Shown here: positions 8,902 to 17,600 of the stretch, in pieces
Numbering within the stretch: position 1 is the stretch's first letter
Layout of the letters: every line of letters begins with the position of its first letter
Assembly (NCBI RefSeq): GCF_900112065.1
Contig: NZ_FOKE01000011.1
Span: 89,219 to 153,218 of the forward strand
Reading direction: 5' to 3'
DNA from: Cohnella sp. OV330
Lineage (GTDB): Bacteria > Bacillota > Bacilli > Paenibacillales > Paenibacillaceae
Length of the DNA stretch: 64,000 nt
Made by a program: the position numbers and the translations under genes
The notes under the pieces: model-generated
What the model saw: the letters and a program-made list of their open reading frames with translations, nothing else
Databases searched by the model: none
Told to the model about the DNA's origin: nothing

Positions 8902-8920
8902 ATGTCGTTGCTTGCTTGCC

Positions 8921-9694
8921 TTACTGGTTGATCTGACCGCCATCCACCGTGTAGATCGATTGCGTCACGTACGAAGCGTCGTCGGACAGCAGGAAGACCG
9001 CCACGCTCGCCACTTCCTCCGCTTCCCCGTATCGGCCTAGCGGCACCGCCGCGCCGAACGCTTTTCTTGCGCCCTCGGCATCCTCGGGCACCGTATTTTT
9101 CTCGATCTGGCGCATCATTCGGGTGTTGATGACGCCAGGGGCCACTGCGTTCACTCTGACGCCATGCGGAGCGGCTTCTAGGGCAACCACTTTGGTCATG
9201 CCCATCACCGCATGCTTGGAGCTGTTGTAGCCGACGAAGCCTGGGGAACCGATCAAGCCCGCGCCCGAGGACGTATTGACGATGCTGCCGTAGCCTTGCT
9301 TCTTCATAACGGGGACGACGTATTTCAGCCCCAGGAACGCGCCCTTCACGTTAACGTTGAACACCAGCTCGAAGGTTTCGGTCGGATAATCTTCAACGTT
9401 GGCGGTAATGCCTTCGATCCCGGCGTTATTGAAGAAGCCGTCGATCTTGCCGAACTTCGCGACCGTGGCGTCGACATACGCCTTGACCTCTTCTTCCTTC
9501 GCCACGTTGGCTTGCAGCGCGATCGCGCGCGACTCGTCGAGTCCCAATTCGGAGATGACTTGGCTCACGGCCTCCAGGTTCAAATCGACTAAGGCGAGCT
9601 TCGCGCCTTGGTCCGCCAGCTTCTTCGCGGTCGCTCTGCCGATTCCGCCTGCCGCGCCAGTAATGAGGATGACTTTATCGTTAAATTTACTCAT
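8921..9694 (-). CDS. SDR family oxidoreductase (classical)
   Basis: 257 residues. It is a classical short-chain dehydrogenase: nucleotide-binding TGAAGGIG near residue 12, NNAG at about 88, catalytic Ser in NTSSGAG and the YNSSK Tyr/Lys pair at about 155. The start at 9694 is supported by AAGGAGAG; the longer frame overlaps the upstream SDR. The Asp-Leu after beta-2 (VDLN) suggests NAD(H) preference. It follows the next SDR gene by 14 nt in the same direction, so the two form an operon beside a divergent TetR gene. Substrate not predictable. Confidence 0.88.
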   Translation of the reverse strand: MSKFNDKVILITGAAGGIGRATAKKLADQGAKLALVDLNLEAVSQVISELGLDESRAIALQANVAKEEEVKAYVDATVAKFGKIDGFFNNAGIEGITANVEDYPTETFELVFNVNVKGAFLGLKYVVPVMKKQGYGSIVNTSSGAGLIGSPGFVGYNSSKHAVMGMTKVVALEAAPHGVRVNAVAPGVINTRMMRQIEKNTVPEDAEGARKAFGAAVPLGRYGEAEEVASVAVFLLSDDASYVTQSIYTVDGGQINQ

Positions 9695-9708
9695 GATGAG
9701 CACTCTCC

Positions 9709-10446
9709 TTATTGAGCTGTATAGCCGCCGTCGACGGTCAAGCTGTTGCCGGTCATGAACGACGAATCGTCGCACGCCATGAACAGGACGGCTTTCGCCA
9801 TTTCCTCCGCTTGGCCGAGCCGCTTCATCGGCGTGAGTCCGGCTAACGCTTGCTTGCTTTCTTCCGGAATAATCGGGGTGTCGATGAAACCTGGGCATAA
9901 TGCGTTAATGCGAATGTTTTGTTCGGCATATTCGAGCGCGAGCGAGCGCGTCAAATTGATGACGCCGCCCTTGGCCGCATTGTAGGCAGCCGAACCGGGC
10001 GAACCGACCCATCCGTACATCGATGCCGTGTTGACGATCGTGCCTCCGCCGGCCTTCAACATCTCGCGGATCGCTTCGCGCGCGACCAGGAAGACGCCGT
10101 CCAGGTCGACGTTCACGGTGTTGCGCCATTCCGAGTATGCGAGGTCGTGCGAGGAATGAACGCGCCCGATGCCGGCATTGTTGAAGACGACATCGACCTT
10201 GCCGAAAGCTTCGATCGTTTGTTTGAAAATATGAGCGACTTCTTCTTCATTTGTGATATTGGCTTTAACGAACAACGCCTCGGCGTTAAGCGACTTGAGC
10301 TCGCTTTCGAACGCCTTGCCTTTTTCTTCGTTCAAATCGACGAGGACCACCTTGGCTCCCTCGGAAACGAACAATTTTGCCGTAGCCGCGCCGATTCCGG
10401 ACGCTCCCCCGGTAATGACGGCTACCTTGTTTTGCAGTTTGCCCAT
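9709..10446 (-). CDS. SDR family oxidoreductase (classical)
   Basis: 245 residues, paralogous to its downstream neighbour. Motifs are TGGASGIG near residue 12, VDLN after beta-2 (NAD preference), NNAGIG, catalytic Ser in NTASMYG and YNAAK. Start at 10446 with GGAGGCG upstream. It is the first gene of a two-SDR operon transcribed divergently from a TetR-family regulator, and the intergenic region contains two inverted repeats. A pair of SDRs may catalyse successive or opposite steps, or form a heteromeric enzyme; this is inference. Confidence 0.88.
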   Translation of the reverse strand: MGKLQNKVAVITGGASGIGAATAKLFVSEGAKVVLVDLNEEKGKAFESELKSLNAEALFVKANITNEEEVAHIFKQTIEAFGKVDVVFNNAGIGRVHSSHDLAYSEWRNTVNVDLDGVFLVAREAIREMLKAGGGTIVNTASMYGWVGSPGSAAYNAAKGGVINLTRSLALEYAEQNIRINALCPGFIDTPIIPEESKQALAGLTPMKRLGQAEEMAKAVLFMACDDSSFMTGNSLTVDGGYTAQ

Positions 10447-10514
10447 CGCTGACGCCTCCAGTAAAATATGTCGTAATAGTCTCAGGCAAAGGGCCAAATG
10501 TGACTATCTTGTTC

Positions 10515-10527
10515 ACAATTTAATTGT
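10515..10527. promoter_or_regulatory. Inverted repeat in SDR/TetR intergenic region
   Basis: ACAATTTAATTGT is a near-perfect AT-rich dyad located between the SDR operon and the TetR gene. It is a candidate operator or promoter element for the SDR operon. Confidence 0.4.
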
Positions 10528-10569
10528 ACTATTCTGTCCGCAGGTAACAATCATCAACAAATCCCGGAG

Positions 10570-10586
10570 TGTCTATCCCGTAGACA
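10570..10586. promoter_or_regulatory. Candidate TetR operator
   Basis: TGTCTATCCCGTAGACA has perfect 6-bp arms (TGTCTA/TAGACA) around a 5-bp centre, lying 39 nt before the start of the TetR gene. Size and placement fit autoregulation. Confidence 0.5.
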
Positions 10587-10624
10587 TATTGCGCGTAAAT
10601 GTCTTTTTTGAAGGAGGCCCATTG

Positions 10625-11227
10625 TTGAATATCGACAAAGCCGCGACGTCTCCAAGGCGGGATCGGACGAACGAGCATTTAAAATCGGCCCTGACGAAGC
10701 TCATCAAAGAAAAGGGCTTCCATGCCGTAACCGTCAAAGACATCGTCGACTATGCCGCCTATAACCGTAGTACGTTTTACGCGCACTATCAGGACAAATT
10801 CGAGCTGGCCGAGCATTTGCTGGTCTCCATGCTTCATGGACTGGAGGCCGCCGTAGGCCAGCCCTACGTTCCCGGACAAAAAGTGTATACGGAGAAGCTG
10901 AACGCACCGTCCTTTAACATCGTTGCCTACATTTACGAGCACCGGGATTTTTTCGAGCTGATTAAATACGGCGATACGCTGCCTGGATTGCTCACGGAAT
11001 TCCCGCAGACGATCCTGAAGATCTACCAGGAGCAGTTTGTTTTCGAGACGATCAACAACATCCCCGTCAACATGGATTACTTTAAACGCTATACCGCCTA
11101 CGGCTTCTACGGCCTCATGCTCAATTGGATCCGGCACGAATTCAAGGAGTCGAAGGAGGCGTTCATTCAGGAGGTCATCGACCTCACCAAGACGCATATG
11201 TATTCGTTCAAGTATGTGGGCAAGTAA
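10625..11227 (+). CDS. TetR/AcrR family transcriptional regulator
   Basis: 200 residues from TTG at 10625, which lies 7 nt after AAGGAGG (10611-10617); the preceding TTG at 10622 is too close. Residues 12-60 form the TetR helix-turn-helix (ALTKLIKEKGFHAVTVKDIVDYAAYNRSTFYAHYQDK). The remaining helices are the ligand and dimer domain, of the TetR_C_8-like type often seen with DhaS-like regulators. Divergent from the two-SDR operon and most likely its repressor. Ligand unknown. Confidence 0.87.
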   Translation: MNIDKAATSPRRDRTNEHLKSALTKLIKEKGFHAVTVKDIVDYAAYNRSTFYAHYQDKFELAEHLLVSMLHGLEAAVGQPYVPGQKVYTEKLNAPSFNIVAYIYEHRDFFELIKYGDTLPGLLTEFPQTILKIYQEQFVFETINNIPVNMDYFKRYTAYGFYGLMLNWIRHEFKESKEAFIQEVIDLTKTHMYSFKYVGK

Positions 11228-11231
11228 AAAA

Positions 11232-11252
11232 GGCACCTCATCGGGTGCCCTT
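11232..11252. terminator. Short bidirectional terminator
   Basis: GGCACC, loop, GGTGCC flanked by A and T runs, lying between convergent TetR (+) and DinB-like (-) genes; it overlaps the stop codon of the latter. Confidence 0.7.
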
Positions 11253-11771
11253 GTCGTTGGCGGATGCCTGCCGCTCCACCAGATAAAACATATAATCGGT
11301 CGGTACGCCCGCATGCCCTTGCTGCCTCAGCATCGCGGTCACGTTGCCCCGGTGATACGTCCCGTGATTGACCACATGCCCCAGGATCTCGGAGAAATGC
11401 GTATCGAGCCGGCCGTATAGCGGATGCTCGATCGTCATCGCCTTGTCCGGGTCGGGCGTACGCCGCAGCAAATCGCGGAACTCGCCGGAGACGTCGGCGA
11501 ACAGCCGCCGCATCTCTTCTACGGATCTGCCCTGCGCCTCCTCCGTCCAGCCCTGAAGCTTCGGGAAAATGTCGTCGTTCGGCACTTCCGCGAGCACGGA
11601 CATAAAGAGCCGTTCGAACAAGTACATATGCCCGAGCGTATGCGAGACGGACGGGAACACGCTCGTCACCTCCGCATGGAATACCTCCTTCGGAAGCTGC
11701 GCCAGATGGTCGAACAGCCGCTCGTTCGCCCAAACGTGATACGCGTACAGTTGATGGGATTGTTGTAGCAT
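11238..11771 (-). CDS. DinB family protein
   Basis: 177 residues, all-helical. The metal-binding His triad of the DinB/YfiT fold is seen in SHTLGHMY (about 43-48) and in HVVNHGTYHRGNV (about 131-142). AAAGGGGAATG precedes the ATG at 11771. DinB-like proteins in Bacilli include bacillithiol S-transferases and other thiol-dependent enzymes; family membership alone does not identify the substrate. The gene stands alone. Confidence 0.87.
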   Translation of the reverse strand: MLQQSHQLYAYHVWANERLFDHLAQLPKEVFHAEVTSVFPSVSHTLGHMYLFERLFMSVLAEVPNDDIFPKLQGWTEEAQGRSVEEMRRLFADVSGEFRDLLRRTPDPDKAMTIEHPLYGRLDTHFSEILGHVVNHGTYHRGNVTAMLRQQGHAGVPTDYMFYLVERQASANDKGTR

Positions 11772-11902
11772 GGCTCATTCCCCTTTCTTCCTTCGTCGCT
11801 GCTGCTGCAGCAGTCTTAAACTTATCTTACACCCGATCGGCTGACAAACGTTGTCAGCGAAGTTTAGCGGTTCCTCTCCGCCGCAGCGATTCGCGCCGTC
11901 TC

Positions 11903-11931
11903 TTGACAATCGATTTTGCGAAGCCTATTAT
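11903..11931 (+). promoter_or_regulatory. SigA promoter of the TetR-linked SDR gene
   Basis: TTGACA (11903-11908), 17-bp spacer, TATTAT (11926-11931). The operator dyad begins at the last base of the -10 box. Confidence 0.8.
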
Positions 11932-11979
11932 AGAATGAACATTCGATCTAAAGTGCTTCGTAGATTAGATCGAACGTTC
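11931..11979. promoter_or_regulatory. Double operator for downstream TetR
   Basis: TAGAATGAACATTCG (11931-11945) carries GAACATTC, and GAACGTTC recurs at 11972-11979. The two form large inverted arms, AACATTCGATCTAA (11938-11951) and TTAGATCGAACGTT (11965-11978), with one mismatch. The same 15-mer with G for A occurs in the promoter of the TetR gene at 12927-12941. Confidence 0.7.
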
Positions 11980-12004
11980 TATCGATAAAGGTGGAGGGAT
12001 TCCG

Positions 12005-12829
12005 ATGACAACAAAAACAGTCTTTATCACAGGCACGAGCTCCGGGCTTGGCAAGCTGACCGCCATTCGTTTTGCGCAAATGGGCTGGAACGTCGCCGCC
12101 ACCATGCGGACGCCCGAGAAGGAAACCGAGCTTACGGCCTACGACAACATCCAGCTTTTCAAATTGGACGTCACCGACGTCGAGCAGGTCCGATCGGCCG
12201 TGAAACAAGCGATCGCCGCATTCGGACGAATCGACGTCGTCGTGAACAATGCCGGCATGGGCACCTACGGTCCGCTGGAATTGGCTCGGGAGAGCGACAT
12301 CGATTGGCAATTCGCCGTCAATACGCGAGGACCGATCAACGTCATTCGCAAATTCCTGCCTCACTTCCGAGCGAACAAAGGCGGCATGTTTATCAATATC
12401 AGTTCCTTCATGGGGATCACGACGGCCGTGCCGCTCGGCTCGCTCTACAACATGTCCAAGTTCGCTTTGGAAGGATTGACGGAGGGTCTTTATTACGAAT
12501 TGAAGCCGTTCAATATCGAACTCAGGCTGATCGAGCAAGGCGGCTCCGCGGGCAACAAGTTTAAAGAGAGTATCGTTTGGAATCGCGACGAGCATGTTAG
12601 AGACTACGACGACATGATCGGGCAACTGGAGAAGGTCATGAACGCGGCCGGCGATAGCGGCCAGTTGGACGATCCTCAGACGATCGTGGATGCCATCGTC
12701 GCTCAAGCGACAGGCGAGAGCAAGAAATTCCGTACCGTCGTCGGCGCGGCGGGCAACGGGCTGATGGCGCTTCGGAATGCGCTGCCGATCGAAGAATATC
12801 TGGAGAAAATGGCTGCAGGCTATAGGTAA
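12005..12829 (+). CDS. SDR family oxidoreductase
   Basis: 274 residues. Motifs are TGTSSGLG (cofactor loop, residues about 9-16), LDVTD, NNAGMG, catalytic Ser in NISSFMG and YNMSK. AAGGTGGAGGG supports the start. The sequence style (EQGGSAGNKFKESIVW after the active site, long C-terminal tail) matches SDRs annotated as oxidoreductases acting on small carbonyl compounds; the substrate is unknown. The promoter carries two copies of a dyad that is repeated in the promoter of the next gene, a TetR-like regulator, so expression is probably repressed by that protein. Confidence 0.88.
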   Translation: MTTKTVFITGTSSGLGKLTAIRFAQMGWNVAATMRTPEKETELTAYDNIQLFKLDVTDVEQVRSAVKQAIAAFGRIDVVVNNAGMGTYGPLELARESDIDWQFAVNTRGPINVIRKFLPHFRANKGGMFINISSFMGITTAVPLGSLYNMSKFALEGLTEGLYYELKPFNIELRLIEQGGSAGNKFKESIVWNRDEHVRDYDDMIGQLEKVMNAAGDSGQLDDPQTIVDAIVAQATGESKKFRTVVGAAGNGLMALRNALPIEEYLEKMAAGYR

Positions 12830-12894
12830 TGTTTACTTGGACCCCATTCTCCGATGCTGCAATCGAACGGGTTGCGCGTACATCGTCCCCTATA

Positions 12895-12923
12895 TTGACT
12901 GATGAAAGCATTACGTTTATTCT
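12895..12923 (+). promoter_or_regulatory. Promoter of TetR gene
   Basis: TTGACT (12895-12900), 17-bp spacer, TATTCT (12918-12923). Confidence 0.7.
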
Positions 12924-12925
12924 GA

Positions 12926-12941
12926 TTAGAATGAACGTTCG
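12926..12941. promoter_or_regulatory. TetR operator (third copy)
   Basis: TTAGAATGAACGTTCG, containing the palindrome GAACGTTC, sits a few bases after the -10 box, the same relative position as in the upstream SDR promoter. Fits autorepression. Confidence 0.7.
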
Positions 12942-12968
12942 TTTGGTATCGGGAATGGGGGATTTCCA

Positions 12969-13568
12969 ATGTTCGAGACGTACAACAAGGTGCAGCGCGC
13001 CGTCCTCGAGACGACGCTGGACATCATCATCCGCAAAGAATTGCAGGCCACCTCGATGGCGCTTATCGCGAAGGAGTCTCGCGTATCGACGGGCAATATT
13101 TATCATTATTTTCAGAGCAAAGAGGATATCGTCAACGAGCTGTACAAAGCGATCGTCACCTTCAACGGCGAGTATGTCCGCGCAGGCCTGTCGCAAGGGG
13201 GGACGATTCGCGAAAAGTTTGAATTAGGCTGGCAGCGGGTCGTCGACCTGGGCAAGCAGTATCCGCAAGGCTTTCAATTCATCGAGCAGTATTCCTTCTC
13301 GCCCTATATTTACGACGACGTAAAAAAAGAAGTCTACGTTGGCGGCTGGTGCGGACCCATGAACCAATTGTACGAGGAAGCGATTCAGCAAAAGCTGTTC
13401 ATCGCGCTGGATCCGGGCATGATGGTGCAGATGCATTACGGGTCGTTCGTGTACATCCTGAAAGCGCATCTGCAAGGGGTCATCGAATTGACACCCGAGC
13501 ACGTGAACGAGGTCATCCAAACTTGCTGGAAAGGCGTGCAGCTCGCGGATACACCCGTGATGGGCTGA
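12969..13568 (+). CDS. TetR/AcrR family transcriptional regulator
   Basis: 199 residues with GGGGG 7-10 nt upstream of the ATG. The helix-turn-helix covers residues about 8-55 (ATSMALIAKESRVSTGNIYHYFQSKEDIV). The C-terminal domain (about 75-190) is a ligand pocket rich in aromatic residues (QFIEQYSFSPYIY). It follows the SDR gene in the same direction but has its own promoter. Shared operators in both promoters make it the probable repressor of both. Confidence 0.87.
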   Translation: MFETYNKVQRAVLETTLDIIIRKELQATSMALIAKESRVSTGNIYHYFQSKEDIVNELYKAIVTFNGEYVRAGLSQGGTIREKFELGWQRVVDLGKQYPQGFQFIEQYSFSPYIYDDVKKEVYVGGWCGPMNQLYEEAIQQKLFIALDPGMMVQMHYGSFVYILKAHLQGVIELTPEHVNEVIQTCWKGVQLADTPVMG

Positions 13569-13585
13569 CGGACGGGACCTACGCT

Positions 13586-14557
13586 TCAGTCGGCGTCGTT
13601 TTCGTAATGCGCGGCGATCCGCGATGCCAGCTCTCGAACCCTGCGCCTCAGCTCTATCGGCTCCTTGATGCGGATGTCCGTCCCGAACGTCAACAGATAC
13701 ATCGGCAGATGCTTGTTCATCGTCGGCAAATCGAGCAAAAAACGGGCATCCCGGTCGGTCCGGTCGGTCAAGTAGTGGCGCAGATGCCAGTGGCCGCAAA
13801 CCGCGTTCAGCGCGTCGGGACCGCCCTCGATGCGGATGACCGCCAGCGGTCCGTCCGCATCCCGCGCTTGCTCGGACTGGTCGCGGAAGTAGCCGGAAGC
13901 GGAAAAGCGCTCCGGCTTTTCGAATCGCGCGTCGGTCGGCTCCAGCTTCTCGATGCGGTCTACGCGGAACGTCCGCGTCTCCTGCGACCGGCGGCAATAC
14001 GCGACGGCGTACCATTCGCCCCGGTCGTAAGCCAGCCCGTACGGATCGACCTCCCGTTCGTCGACGTGCTCCGCATTCGCCTTGCGATAGGCGATTCGGA
14101 CCGTACGCCCGGCCTCCGCCGCCTGCTCCAAATCCCTCAATGACACGACGACCGAAGGCGGCCGCGCCGGAGCGATCACGTCCAAGCCGCCTGTTCGGCT
14201 CGACAGCTCATGGAGCTGATCCTCCTGCAGCCCGATCTCCACCTTCTTCAGCGCGCTCTCCAGCTCCTCCGCGTACGGATAGCCGGCGCCCTGCGCGAAT
14301 TTATACGCATCCACTAGCGCCTTCAGCTCCAGGGCATTGAAGAACAAAGGCGTCTCCTTGAAGCTGTCCAAAATGCGGATGCCGCCGTCATGGCCCGACT
14401 CCGCCACGACCGGAACGCCGCTAGCGCCTAATGCGTCGATATACCGGTACACGGTGCGAATGCTGATCTCCAACTGATCCGCGATCTGCGCGGCGGTGAG
14501 CTTCCTGCCGTCCCGCAGCATCCAGAGCATGGACAGCATGTTATCCCATTTTGCCAC
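13586..14557 (-). CDS. HTH-WYL domain transcriptional regulator (YafY-like)
   Basis: 323 residues from GTG at 14557 with AGAGGATG upstream. Residues 1-60 are an HTH_11 winged helix (LTAAQIADQLEISIRTVYRYIDALGASGVPV). Residues about 140-215 are the WYL domain, in which the motif reads EWYAVAYC within YDRGEWYAVAYCRRSQETRTFRVDRI, followed by a WCX-type C-terminal region. WYL proteins sense nucleic-acid or nucleotide ligands. No clear target is adjacent: it converges on the TetR gene and its 5' side faces the surface-protein terminator. Confidence 0.87.
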   Translation of the reverse strand: MAKWDNMLSMLWMLRDGRKLTAAQIADQLEISIRTVYRYIDALGASGVPVVAESGHDGGIRILDSFKETPLFFNALELKALVDAYKFAQGAGYPYAEELESALKKVEIGLQEDQLHELSSRTGGLDVIAPARPPSVVVSLRDLEQAAEAGRTVRIAYRKANAEHVDEREVDPYGLAYDRGEWYAVAYCRRSQETRTFRVDRIEKLEPTDARFEKPERFSASGYFRDQSEQARDADGPLAVIRIEGGPDALNAVCGHWHLRHYLTDRTDRDARFLLDLPTMNKHLPMYLLTFGTDIRIKEPIELRRRVRELASRIAAHYENDAD

Positions 14558-14632
14558 GGGGGAGCATCCTCTTTCCTCGGTTAGCGATTATTGCTTCCTA
14601 ACGTTCCTTCCATTTTATCACGGCCCTTCTGC

Positions 14633-14680
14633 AAAAAGCCCCCGCTGCCCGGACACTTTTCAGTGCCCCGACTGCGAGGG
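14633..14680 (-). terminator. Terminator of SLH surface protein gene
   Basis: On the minus strand CCCTCGCAGTCGGGGCACT pairs with AGTGTCCGGGCAGCGGGGG across a GAAA loop with a few mismatches, followed by TTTTT. Confidence 0.85.
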
Positions 14681-14699
14681 TCCATTTATTTACCGCCGA

Positions 14700-17600
14700 T
14701 TATTGCGACAGCGCCCGGCGTATAACCGCGGCTGCCTCCGCTCGCGTTCCGTGCATGCCCGGCTTAACCGAGCCGTCCGCATAGCCGTTGATCAACCCAC
14801 GGGCCGTTGCCGTTGCCAGCGCCGCACGCGCCCAGACGGAGATGTCTGCGTTGTCCGTGAAACTGACGCCGCTGTCCGTCTCCTCTGCCAGCTTGGCGGC
14901 ACGAACGACGATCAATGCCATCTGCTCGCGGGTAATCAGGTCGTCCGGACTGAATCTGCCGTCGCTGTATCCGTCCACGATACCTGCCCCAACCGCAGTC
15001 GCGATGGCATCCTTCGCCCAGTGGCTGTCCGTATCGTCAAAGGATACGCCTGCTTGCGCATCCAGCTTGAACGCCTTGACGACGGCCGTCACGAATTCGG
15101 CTCTCGTCATATTCGCATTCGGTCTAAACGTGTTGTCCGGATAGCCGTTGATCGCGCCCAGCTTCACGAGCGCCCGTACGTTTGCTTCGGACCAATGACC
15201 CTTCAGGTCGGTCAAGCTTGCTTCGTCCGTCGATGGCTCTTCTTCCTGCACCCGATCCGATGCGAGAACGGCGAACGTCGTTAACTTCGTGACCGTACCG
15301 GATACAGTTCCGTTCTGCTCATTGATGCTCGGGTTATCCAGCTGCACCCATGTATGCGTACTCGCATCGAGCCCATAGACGGCCACCGTAGACTTGACGG
15401 GATCTACCTTCGACTTGTCGAAAGGAAGCGTGATAACGACAGGCTTGGCGAAGTCGCCGGCTGAGTCCTTCTTCACTTCGTAGACATTACCCACAAGCTG
15501 CAAGCGGCTGTCTTGAGGCAGAACCGAAATGTCGCCGACCAGTTCTACCATAATTCGAATGTCGGCGGCGGAAGCCCCGGCCGGAACGTTGATATGAACG
15601 CCCTTCAGCGTCGCGGTACCGCCGCTGGCTGCCTGGATAGTGACGGAGTCGACCGCTGCTCCGCTGCCGCTCCCCACCGGGCTGCCAGGATCCGAGGTGA
15701 TCGGGGTATAAGCGGCAAATTGCGTAAAGTGTTTGGTCCAGATGACCAGATCGCGGCCAACCGTCAATGCGGCCTCCCCGCCGGCTGCAATCTCTCGATC
15801 CGCTGCCTCTTGGGTATCCGCAGAAATCGTGTCCGCGATCGCTTTAAACAAGCCGCCTTGCACGAAACCCACCGATTTGCCGCCTTGGCCCGGAATCAGC
15901 AGCCGAACGGCACGGTCGAACGATAACGTTACATCGTCGGAACCAACCTTGATGACGGCGTTCACGCCGGCACTCGGTATGGATACGCTGTCCGTGCGCT
16001 GCACCTCAGGCAGCTTGATCGTGCCATCCCAGCCGGACGGAGCCGTGATCTTCGTGCCTTCCGGAATCGTAACGCTCACGTTGCCCAATGAAGTCGCCGC
16101 CTGCACTTCAACTAACGGAAGCGTCGCTTCTTTGCTGTCGCCTACCTTGATCGGCGTAACCGATACATGAGCGTTCGTTACGCCCAGGGGCACTGTGACG
16201 GTCACCGCTTTGTCCGGCGTAACCGGAATCGGCGTATCGGATTCCGCTTCGATCGCTGCGGCTCTTACGATCGTCAGGCTATACGTACGGACCGTCTTGC
16301 CGTCTTGCGCCAATACCTCGATCTGAATCAAGTTGCCGCCCGCCTTCAGATTCAGACTGCCCGACTCGCTCCCGCTTGTTACAACGGTTCCGTTTACCTT
16401 GATCGTCGCATGGCTCTCGGCTGCCCTCGGCGTCACTTTCACGCTGCTCAAGCCATTGGCCACGCTAGCCTGGTAAGCGAAGACTTCGGGCTCGAACGAC
16501 AAGGACACGCCGGTTATCGTTAACCGCTCGAGCAGCGCATTGTCGCTTGCCGATCCCGAATTCGCAATCCACTTCGCAAATAAATAGGTATTCTCGGTGA
16601 CCTTGTCCGTGCCGAAGTTCCACGGGGTCGTGTAGCCTTCTCCGTCATACCAGCCCCCAAAGAGGTAGCCTTCCCTCGTCGGCGCCTCCGGCTCGCTGAT
16701 CAAGGATCCCTTTGTTACGCCGGTTATTTTGGGCACCGCGCTGCCTCCCGACGTGAGGAAGAAGACCGTGTACGTCGCCGGGACCGGCGCCCACTTCGCA
16801 TAGATCGTGGTGTCCGCCGTCACCCTGTCCGTCCTGAAGATCCAATAAGTCACGTAGGTCGGTTCCTTGTACCAGCCGGCAAACAAAAACCCGTCCTTCG
16901 TCGGCGGTACCGGCTCGCTGATCGTCGATCCCGAGAAGAGCTCGGTCTCGCTAGGAATCTCGCTGCCTCCCTGCGTGTCGAAGGTGATTGTATACGTCGC
17001 CGGAATCTCCGTCCACTTCGCGTACAGCGTGGCGTTCGCCGTCACCGTATCCGTGTCGAAGCTCCACGGCGTTGCGTAGGTCTCTTCCTTGTACCAACCC
17101 GCAAAGTTGTAGCCGCTCTTCGTCGGAGCTTCGGGCTCGCCGATCGTCGTCTCCTCGTCGACGTCCGTAAGACTCTCTACCGCGCTGCCTCCTTGCGAAT
17201 CAAAGGCAATCGTGTACGTCGTCCCGGAAGCGGCACGCGTCACTGTCAATGTAAAGTCGGCTTTGGTCGTCCCGTTCTCCGCCGTCACGACCATCGGAAT
17301 CGTATTAAGCCCCACCTTCAGAGCAATCTCCTGCGACTCGCTGCCGCTCGCGACAGCGACGCCATTGACGGTAACCGTAGCGTTAGGATGCGCTGTCTTC
17401 GGCCTAACCTTGATGCTTCTCACGTCGTTCGGGACATTCGCGGCGTATTCCCAGCCTGTTCTCACCGGCACCGTGCCATCCGACAGCGTCAGCTCCTGCA
17501 TCCTGTTGTCATCGCTGAGCGTGCCCGTATAACCGAATGCATATGTTTTCGTCGTTCCGTTAATAGCCGTTACCGTTATCGTAATTTCGTGATAACCCGG

